This document shows positions 6,047 to 11,624 of a stretch of DNA of 12,698 nt, one piece after another. Numbering within the stretch: the stretch's first letter is position 1; each line of letters begins with the position of its first letter. Both the position numbers and the translations under genes were made by a program. The DNA is taken from assembly GCA_900554925.1 (NCBI GenBank), contig USJG01000060.1, positions 1 to 12,698 on the forward strand, written 5' to 3'. Under the pieces are notes generated by a model, which worked only from the letters and a program-made list of their open reading frames with translations, was not told the origin of the DNA and made no database searches. The stretch comes from an uncultured Lachnospiraceae bacterium (lineage in GTDB: Bacteria > Bacillota > Clostridia > Lachnospirales > Lachnospiraceae).

Positions 6047-7420
6047 CTATTGTTCAAACACCGCCCGCTTTTTCTGTTCCAGAGCCTTCGTCTGCTCTAT
6101 AATGGCATTGAAATCCTTTACCAGCTCCTCGGAAAGCTCCGCAGCCCGCAAGTATTCCTTTTCCGCCTTGTCGTAATCCCCTCTTTTGATAGCGTCCATT
6201 ACACTCTGGCCACAGCCGTGGAACGCCTTATGCTTTTCCCCCAGCCCGTCCCATATGCTGGCCACCTCCTTATTCCGGGGCTTCATAGCATAATAGAAGT
6301 GACCGAAGGCACATTTGGTATCATCTGTCTGCAGAGGTGTACACTGGCGTTGATTTACCATGTTTTCCAGGGATTTCAGCCAGTTTTGGTGTGCCAGAAT
6401 GGCGTTCTGCACCGTTCCGATAAAGACCTGGTTATCCAGCATATAAAAAACGTCCTGCACCATAACGCCCATCTTCCTGGCAACGCCGTCCAGCTCCTTT
6501 TCCACCGCGGAAACAGGCTCCATGGCCTTCTTCAGTTCGCCGGAAATTTGGGCAAGCTCCTCAGCCTCCCGGTTCAATCCGTCACAGCCTTCGCTTAGCC
6601 TGCTCATCTGCTCCCGAACGCCTGTAACTGTGCTGAAAATTTCCTGGCCGGAGGCAGCGATGGTGGTAACGGCATCCGCAATCTCCACTACCTTCTTCTC
6701 GTTCTTTTTGTTATTGTCCAGTACCTGGAAAAGGTGTTCCTGCATTTCTGCTACAGTTTTTTCCAGCCCCTCGCAGCTCGTTTTGGATGCCTGTCCCATC
6801 CTGCTTACCAGGTCGTCCATGCTGGTTGTCAACTGCTTTGTCTCATTGGCAAGGCTGCGAATCTCATCTGCCACCACGGCAAAGCCTTTTCCCGCTTCCC
6901 CTGCCCTGGCCGCTTCAATGGAAGCGTTAAGAGCCAGCAGATTCGTTTGTGCGGAAATGGAATTGATTCCATCGATAACCGTAGTCATGCTGTTTAGCAC
7001 ATCCGCCATCTGTTCCATATCCCGCTTCATTTCATTGGAACTTTCCATGGTCTCCTCAGCTCTGGATACGATAGCCTGCAGCTTCCTGCTGCTCTCTCCC
7101 ATCTCGTCCCGTATCACCATAGCCGCTTCCGCCACCTGCTGAATATTCTCATTGAAGCTCTCATATATGGATACCACCTCGGACATACCTTCATCCGTGG
7201 TTTTGGCAGTCTCCGCCACCTCTGAAGATACCCCTCCCAATCTGCTGCTGATGCCTGACAGCCTTTCCAGACAATCGCCCATCGTCAAGTCCAGGGCGCT
7301 GATTTTCATTACGGAATAGAAAACATCCTTCACCAGTTGGTTAAAATCCTCCCTCCCGGTCTTCAGACGCTGCTGCAGCTGCGCCGCCTCCGGGTTTCTT
7401 CCGCTGTCCACCGGAATCAT
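6047..7420 (-). CDS. Soluble methyl-accepting chemotaxis protein with C-terminal CZB domain
   Basis: A 457-aa cytoplasmic chemoreceptor: no membrane segment, no HAMP domain. Residues about 50-310 form the coiled-coil signalling domain, with the conserved hairpin tip ISAQTNLLALNASIEAARAG (155-174) and GKGFAVVADEIRSLA (177-191), which contacts CheA/CheW. Residues about 335-440 form a chemoreceptor zinc-binding (CZB) domain with the 3His/1Cys set: His344, Cys370 (in CAFGHFYY), His397 and His401 (HxxxH). The Cys-to-His spacings of 27 and 4 residues match the CZB of E. coli DgcZ. CZB domains in other proteins sense zinc or oxidants such as HOCl. A DVFY motif occurs both near the N-terminus (32-35) and just before the CZB (323-326). 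The ATG at 7420 has no good ribosome binding site. The frame stays open upstream to a better site that is one base out of frame, so the true N-terminus may begin near 7455 (see findings). Confidence 0.93.
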   Translation of the reverse strand: MIPVDSGRNPEAAQLQQRLKTGREDFNQLVKDVFYSVMKISALDLTMGDCLERLSGISSRLGGVSSEVAETAKTTDEGMSEVVSIYESFNENIQQVAEAAMVIRDEMGESSRKLQAIVSRAEETMESSNEMKRDMEQMADVLNSMTTVIDGINSISAQTNLLALNASIEAARAGEAGKGFAVVADEIRSLANETKQLTTSMDDLVSRMGQASKTSCEGLEKTVAEMQEHLFQVLDNNKKNEKKVVEIADAVTTIAASGQEIFSTVTGVREQMSRLSEGCDGLNREAEELAQISGELKKAMEPVSAVEKELDGVARKMGVMVQDVFYMLDNQVFIGTVQNAILAHQNWLKSLENMVNQRQCTPLQTDDTKCAFGHFYYAMKPRNKEVASIWDGLGEKHKAFHGCGQSVMDAIKRGDYDKAEKEYLRAAELSEELVKDFNAIIEQTKALEQKKRAVFEQ

Positions 7421-7437
7421 CCTGCCAAGATTGTAAA

Positions 7438-7455
7438 TTATTTTTTCCCCCTCAT
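7438..7455 (-). CDS. Five-codon ORF with strong RBS upstream of the chemoreceptor
   Basis: GGGAGG (7463-7468) is placed 7 nt before an ATG at 7453-7455. The frame encodes only MRGKK and stops at TAA (7438-7440), 17 nt before the annotated receptor ATG. The codons run through a G5A6 homopolymer (7441-7451). One extra base in that run would join this start to the receptor frame as MRGKKIIYNLGR-MIPVD. It may be a real leader peptide with reinitiation, the true receptor start disrupted by an indel or sequencing error, or a slippage site. Confidence 0.4.
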   Translation of the reverse strand: MRGKK

Positions 7456-7562
7456 TTGCTATCCTCCCAAAATTGATTTTCTGTTTGTATGTGTCTGAAA
7501 ATTCATCTTTCGCATCGCAGCCCCCCCTCGCTTTATCAGAAAATATCTTTAATTTTCTTAAT

Positions 7563-7571
7563 ATTATACCA
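7563..7571 (-). promoter_or_regulatory. Extended -10 promoter of the chemoreceptor gene
   Basis: The minus strand carries TGGTATAAT, a perfect -10 with the TGn extension. The -35 at 17 bp (TTTAAT) is weak. The start would be near 7556, leaving about 100 nt of leader before the ATG at 7455. I do not see a sigma-28 (flagellar) promoter pattern. Confidence 0.6.
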
Positions 7572-7609
7572 CTTTCCGCGCTATAATTAAATACTTTCTG
7601 AAAAATGAA

Positions 7610-7648
7610 ACTGTCGCCTTACGAATTTTCATTCGCTAAAGCGACAGT
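7610..7648 (-). terminator. proB terminator
   Basis: A two-tier hairpin: outer 8-bp stem ACTGTCGC (7610-7617) / GCGACAGT (7641-7648) and inner CGAAT-TTTC-ATTCG (7622-7635). On the minus strand, downstream of proB, it is followed by TTCATTTTT. Two smaller hairpins lie between it and proB: AGCAGG/CCTGCT at 7662-7680, and AAAGCC/GGCTTT at 7691-7706, which spans the proB stop codon. Confidence 0.75.
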
Positions 7649-7697
7649 CTTATTTTGTATAAGCAGGACAGACACCTGCTAAAAGCAGGCAAAGCCC

Positions 7698-8498
7698 TCA
7701 GGCTTTAAACAACGTCCCTATTTCTTTTCCATCCAGTATCCTGCTGATATTCACCACATCATCTCCGTTGGCAATTACCATATCGACTCCAACACCATTG
7801 GCAATCTCCGCAGCCGCAATCTTGGTGACCATGCCTCCTGTACCGAAAGCAGTGTCCGCTCCCTTTGCCATGGCACTTAAATGTTCGTCTATCTTTTCAA
7901 CACAGCTGATAAACTCTGCTTTGTCATTGTTGCGGGGATCATCTGTATACAGCCCGTCTATATCAGACAAAAGAATCAGCATATCCGCCTGCACCATTTC
8001 AGCCACAGTTGCCGAAAGGGTATCGTTATCTCCAAAATTCTCATCCTGAATCTGATCGGTTGAAACCGTATCATTTTCATTTACAATGGGAATCACTCCC
8101 ATATTCAAAAGCTCAAGAAAGGTGTTTTCCGCATTTTGCCTGCTGATTTCATTGAGCATGGTCCTCTTGGTGATCAGAATCTGGGCGATGGTCTGATTAT
8201 ACTCTGCAAACAGCTTCTGGTAAATCATCATAAGCCTTGCCTGTCCTACTGCCGCACAGGCCTGCTTTTCTGCAAGACTGTGGGGTTTTCCTTTAATGCC
8301 AAGGGCTTTTCTGCCTGCTCCAATGGCGCCGGAGGAAACTAAAACTATCTCCTTATTCTGGTTTCTTATGTCTGTCAGTACTCTGGCAAGCTTCTCCATC
8401 TTGATCAGATTCAAGTGTCCCGTATCCACATGGGTGATAGTAGATGTGCCTATCTTAATGACGATTCTCTTTTTGTTCCTTAAAAACTCTCTGTTCAT
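7698..8498 (-). CDS. proB: Glutamate 5-kinase (short form without PUA domain)
   Basis: Catalyses ATP + L-glutamate to L-glutamyl 5-phosphate, the first step of proline synthesis, in the cytoplasm. The 266-aa product is a complete amino acid kinase domain: VIKIGTS (13-19), SSGAIGAGRKALG (55-67), IPIVNENDTV (136-145), FGDNDTLSA (155-163), SDIDGLYTDDPR (178-189) and GTGGMVTKIAAA (219-230). It lacks the roughly 100-residue C-terminal PUA domain of the 367-aa E. coli enzyme; PUA-less ProB proteins are common in Clostridia. The ATG at 8498 has AGGAGG about 15 nt upstream and a closer AGGA about 10 nt upstream. It follows the RACo-like gene by 42 nt and is probably in the same transcript. proA does not follow it: a terminator does, so the second enzyme must be elsewhere. 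Confidence 0.96.
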   Translation of the reverse strand: MNREFLRNKKRIVIKIGTSTITHVDTGHLNLIKMEKLARVLTDIRNQNKEIVLVSSGAIGAGRKALGIKGKPHSLAEKQACAAVGQARLMMIYQKLFAEYNQTIAQILITKRTMLNEISRQNAENTFLELLNMGVIPIVNENDTVSTDQIQDENFGDNDTLSATVAEMVQADMLILLSDIDGLYTDDPRNNDKAEFISCVEKIDEHLSAMAKGADTAFGTGGMVTKIAAAEIANGVGVDMVIANGDDVVNISRILDGKEIGTLFKA

Positions 8499-8540
8499 TT
8501 TAATAAAATCCTACCTCCTGACTCATCATACCATGATTGC

Positions 8541-9974
8541 TTAAAATTGCAATGGGAAATTCATATGGGCCAGAAACAGTGACTCAAACTCCCTCTCCTT
8601 AGCCAGCTCCACATGGGTCAGCTTATCCTTTTCTTTCTCCATCTGCTTACGGACAGTTTTGGAGAGCAAGGCCATGGCTGCGCCTGTTCCCGCCAGATTG
8701 CCCGCCTGTATGATCTTTTCTCTTGGTATGTCCGGGAAAAGCCCTGTTTGAATGCCGCTTTCAATCCCTATATAGCACCCAAAGGCCCCTGCCAGATAAA
8801 GATAGTCCAGCTGTTCCATGTCACAGCCAGCTTTCTTTAACAGAATTTCCATTCCGCAGCGTATGGCGCTGACAGACAGCTGCAGCTGTCTTACATCCCC
8901 TGCGGTCAGGTAAACAGGAGAGGCCATATCGGTCAGAAGGAACCGCCTTTCACCGCCTTCTTCACTGCTTTCTGCAATTCTTTTACAGATCCGCTCGGAC
9001 ACTCCCTTTTTCCTTGCCTCTGCCTCACTCCTCATATAGCCGGTGTGATCCAGAACGCCGACCCGGTACAGCACTGCTAATGCGTCCACCAGCCCGGAAC
9101 CGCAGATCCCCACTGGTTTCGCTTCTCCAATCACTCTCACTGCTATATCCTGCATGGGAAAGCTTCCGCTTACGGATACCATATCAACAGCTCCTTTTGC
9201 GGCCCGCATTCCCTGACTGACTGCACCGCCCTCTAAGGCCGGCCCTGCCGCTGTGGAGCAGGCATACCTTTGACCGTCCCATTTTAAAAGAATTTCCCCA
9301 TTTGTTCCAATATCCACTGCCAGTATTTTTTCATCCGGCCCCTTTAGGTTAACATAACTATACACCATCAGAGCATCTGCTCCAACATATCCTCCAACAG
9401 GAGGCAGCACTATGACCCGGGCCTCCTTTAAAAAGTGAAATCCCAGCCTGTCCCCTTCTACCTGTATCATACTTTTATAATCGGGAACGAAAGGTGCCTT
9501 AAAAAGACCCACAGGCCTGATACCCAGCAGAATTTCACACATGGCAGTATTTCCCACAACAGTGACTTCCTTTATACTCTCACCTGCCAAATTGCCTTCT
9601 CCCCCTGGTGAGCGCAGCAACTGCTCTGCCATCTCATCCAGGCTTTCTATAAGAAGCTTCTGCATCTTTTTAAGATTTTCCTGATCCTCTACTGCTGCCT
9701 GAATCCTGCGGACTACATCGGCTCCGAAAACCGCCTGGGGGTTAGTCCCTGTTTCCACACCAAGAAGGGTTCCATCCTTTAAATCCCAAAGCATTCCCGC
9801 AACAGTGGTAGTTCCCACGTCAAAGGAAATTCCAAGGCCCTTTGAGGGTTCTATCTGAAAGCTCTCCGGAAAGGAAACCACTCCCTGCTTATTTGTATTA
9901 AGTTTCTGATAAATTCCGCATCCATTGCAGCTGCCTCGCTCACAGCCCGGACACCTGTTCGTTAAATTTGCCAT
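8541..9974 (-). CDS. RACo-like ASKHA-domain ATPase (corrinoid reductive activator family)
   Basis: A 477-aa cytoplasmic protein of the DUF4445/ASKHA group, to which RACo and RamA belong. Those proteins use ATP to drive one-electron reduction of inactive Co(II) corrinoid to Co(I) in corrinoid proteins or methyltransferases. Visible elements: GISFDVGTTTVAG (about residues 48-60); ADVVRRIQAA (about 85-94); VVGNTAM (139-145); LPPVGGYVGADAL (about 190-202); phosphate-binding AVDIGTNGEILL (219-230); AAGPALEGGAV (242-252); GICGSGLVDALA; and LAGAFG near the C-terminus. Instead of the N-terminal [2Fe-2S] domain of RACo or the C-terminal ferredoxin of RamA it has only a short Cys motif, C8-x2-C11-x4-C16-x2-C19. 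I chose the ATG at 9974, not the GTG at 9989, because the GTG lies inside the GGTGGG ribosome binding site. No corrinoid protein or methyltransferase gene is adjacent, so the partner is unknown. Confidence 0.85.
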   Translation of the reverse strand: MANLTNRCPGCERGSCNGCGIYQKLNTNKQGVVSFPESFQIEPSKGLGISFDVGTTTVAGMLWDLKDGTLLGVETGTNPQAVFGADVVRRIQAAVEDQENLKKMQKLLIESLDEMAEQLLRSPGGEGNLAGESIKEVTVVGNTAMCEILLGIRPVGLFKAPFVPDYKSMIQVEGDRLGFHFLKEARVIVLPPVGGYVGADALMVYSYVNLKGPDEKILAVDIGTNGEILLKWDGQRYACSTAAGPALEGGAVSQGMRAAKGAVDMVSVSGSFPMQDIAVRVIGEAKPVGICGSGLVDALAVLYRVGVLDHTGYMRSEAEARKKGVSERICKRIAESSEEGGERRFLLTDMASPVYLTAGDVRQLQLSVSAIRCGMEILLKKAGCDMEQLDYLYLAGAFGCYIGIESGIQTGLFPDIPREKIIQAGNLAGTGAAMALLSKTVRKQMEKEKDKLTHVELAKEREFESLFLAHMNFPLQF

Positions 9975-10014
9975 GACTTTATTACCCACCTTTTTTCAGC
10001 ATAGCACAAACCTC

Positions 10015-10043
10015 TTGCATTTTTAACTATATTTCTCTATTAT
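10015..10043 (+). promoter_or_regulatory. Promoter of the SAM methyltransferase gene
   Basis: TTGCAT (10015-10020) and TATTAT (10038-10043) with a 17-bp spacer. The predicted start near 10050 gives a leader of about 58 nt before the ATG at 10108 and argues against the upstream GTG at 10051 as the start codon. Confidence 0.65.
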
Positions 10044-10069
10044 CTAAAGAGTGAACTCAAAAGAAACAA
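10041..10069 (-). promoter_or_regulatory. Possible promoter of the RACo-like gene
   Basis: On the minus strand TTGTTT (10064-10069) and TAGATA (10041-10046) are 17 bp apart. The -10 overlaps the -10 of the rightward promoter by 3 bp, so the two polymerases could not bind at the same time. The match to consensus is modest. Confidence 0.4.
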
Positions 10070-10107
10070 TGATCATGCGCAAAAGCGGCGCGGAAACGAG
10101 GAATACC

Positions 10108-10968
10108 ATGTGGATAGCAGATAACTGGAAAGACTATGAAGTAATAGATACCTCCTGCGGAGAAAAGCTGGAGCGGTGGGGAAAATATATCCTGCTTCGT
10201 CCAGACCCGCAAGTCATCTGGAACACGCCAAAGGAAGCTGCCCAGTGGAAGCAATTAAACGGACACTACCACCGCAGCGCCAAAGGCGGCGGAGAATGGG
10301 AATTTTTTAACCTTCCTGATGAATGGAGCATCCATTACCGCGACCTGACCTTCCGCTTAAAGCCTTTCAGTTTTAAGCATACCGGACTTTTCCCTGAGCA
10401 GGCTGTAAACTGGGACTGGTTTTCCAACATTATCAAAAGTTCCCAGCGTCCGCTTAAGGTTCTGAACCTGTTTGCCTATACCGGCGGCGCAACCCTTGCC
10501 GCTGCCAGGGCAGGCGCAAGGGTCACTCATGTGGATGCCTCAAAGGGTATGGTCACATGGGCAAAAGAAAATGCCGCTGCTTCCGGGCTTTCGGATGCTC
10601 CCATAAGATGGCTGGTTGACGACTGCGTCAAATTTGTCGAACGTGAAATCCGCCGGGGAAATACCTACGATGGCATTATTATGGACCCGCCTTCTTACGG
10701 AAGAGGCCCCAAAGGCGAAATCTGGAAAATTGAGGACAGTATTTATCCCTTTATAGAACTTACCGTCCAGCTTCTAAGCCGGGACGCCCAGTTCTTTTTA
10801 ATCAATTCCTACACCACAGGGCTTCAGCCTGCTGTGCTTACTTATATGTTAAACAGTGCCATTGTGAAAAAAATGGGCGGACAGGTTTCCTCCTGCGAAA
10901 TCGGACTTCCCGTCACCAGCAGCCATCTGATACTTCCCTGCGGGGCCAGCGGACGATGGACGCCTTAA
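10108..10968 (+). CDS. Class I SAM-dependent methyltransferase (RlmI/RlmK-like domain)
   Basis: A 286-aa cytoplasmic protein. The C-terminal half is a Rossmann methyltransferase: motif I VLNLFAYTGGATLAAARAGA (about 118-137), the acidic end of strand 2 VTHVDASKGM (139-148), motif III around WLVDDCVKFV (172-181), and the catalytic-type IIMDPPSYGRG (about 192-202). The FAYTGG and DPPSY pair is typical of the RlmI/RlmK group, which modifies 23S rRNA, so an rRNA base is the likeliest substrate, but this is inference. The N-terminal part (GEKLERWGKYILLRPDPQ) is a short beta domain; the PUA domain of RlmI is not present. The frame is open from 10051, but the ATG at 10108 has GAGGA 6 nt upstream and yields the expected MWIADNWKDYE start. 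Its TAA overlaps the stop codon of the opposing DUF2752 gene. Confidence 0.87.
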   Translation: MWIADNWKDYEVIDTSCGEKLERWGKYILLRPDPQVIWNTPKEAAQWKQLNGHYHRSAKGGGEWEFFNLPDEWSIHYRDLTFRLKPFSFKHTGLFPEQAVNWDWFSNIIKSSQRPLKVLNLFAYTGGATLAAARAGARVTHVDASKGMVTWAKENAAASGLSDAPIRWLVDDCVKFVEREIRRGNTYDGIIMDPPSYGRGPKGEIWKIEDSIYPFIELTVQLLSRDAQFFLINSYTTGLQPAVLTYMLNSAIVKKMGGQVSSCEIGLPVTSSHLILPCGASGRWTP

Positions 10969-11429
10969 CCTGATCTGCTTATCCAGTCACTGTAGCCGGG
11001 TATTACTCTGGCAAATACATTATTGCTGTGATAGACATAGGGCGCCCTTTCCGGAAAATACAGATACATCCGGACAAAATAAATCACCAGCATACTTAAG
11101 ACCAGTATGGCCAGCCCCAGGCTAAAGCCTTTGATCTTACTTCCTCTCACATACCGAAAATACCCACAATACAGAAGAAACATTATAATCAGAAAAATCG
11201 AGGGATTAATATATGCCGCTCTGGCTGCCTGCCCCTGCAGCAGGAAAAGGGACGCTCTGGTAAGCCCACAGCCTGCACAGGGGATTCCCGTAATTACCAG
11301 CAAAGGGCAAAAGGCGCCGCAGAGGGAATGCATGATGAAATAATAAGCAGCAAACACTGCTCCTGTCCATCCAAACGCCTTCAAATCCTTCCCGATCCTG
11401 TTTATGATTTCCTTACCTTTGCTGTTCAT
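10965..11429 (-). CDS. DUF2752 family small membrane protein
   Basis: A 154-aa protein with about three membrane segments (roughly residues 20-48, 72-92 and 102-122) and a basic N-terminus. The family hallmark is CPLLVITGIPCAGCGLTRA (41-59). Cys41, Cys51 and Cys54 are the conserved cysteines of DUF2752, and Cys37 is an extra one. The function of this family is not known to me; the CxGCGxTR cluster next to a membrane helix could bind metal or a cofactor. The start at 11429 has an AGGA site 5 nt upstream. It converges on the methyltransferase with a 4-bp overlap (TTAA, 10965-10968) and diverges from trpS. Confidence 0.82.
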   Translation of the reverse strand: MNSKGKEIINRIGKDLKAFGWTGAVFAAYYFIMHSLCGAFCPLLVITGIPCAGCGLTRASLFLLQGQAARAAYINPSIFLIIMFLLYCGYFRYVRGSKIKGFSLGLAILVLSMLVIYFVRMYLYFPERAPYVYHSNNVFARVIPGYSDWISRSG

Positions 11430-11568
11430 TTTCTTCCTGCTTTCACAACTATAGTTTCCCTGCTTTTTTCTTACATTCTATACCATAGCCTTCTTAAAAT
11501 CCATCACAAAATAACTGTCAAAACCTCCTGAAATATAAAAATTAATAGGAAAATTCCATTTGATAGTG

Positions 11569-11574
11569 TATAAT
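11569..11574 (+). promoter_or_regulatory. Probable trpS promoter (-10 box)
   Basis: A perfect TATAAT lies 50 nt before the trpS start. No good -35 is present at 16-18 bp (TAGGAA/AGGAAA), so only the -10 is reliable. The untranslated leader is about 44 nt, too short for a T-box, which many Firmicutes use upstream of aminoacyl-tRNA synthetase genes. Confidence 0.5.
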
Positions 11575-11624
11575 AGAGCAGAAAGGCACTTTGCCATACA
11601 AAAGGAATCAAAGGAGTAACAGCT

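Noticed and set aside
6050..7142. Long plus-strand open frames (182 and 206 codons) antisense to the chemoreceptor
   Set aside because: The minus-strand frame has unambiguous MCP and CZB motifs; the antisense products show no family features and no ribosome binding sites.
7456..7556. Riboswitch (for example c-di-GMP) in the chemoreceptor leader
   Set aside because: The leader has a G7 run and a GAAAAT/ATTTTC dyad (7539-7557) but not the conserved core of a known riboswitch that I can recognise.
10051..10107. GTG start at 10051 for the methyltransferase
   Set aside because: It coincides with the predicted transcription start and has no ribosome binding site; the ATG at 10108 has one and fits the family.
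11430..11624. T-box or TTGACA promoter in the DUF2752/trpS intergenic region
   Set aside because: No T-box core or terminator/antiterminator hairpins. A minus-strand TTGACA (11516-11521) exists but has no usable -10 at 16-18 bp; the nearest good -10 (TATAGA, 11477-11482) is too far.
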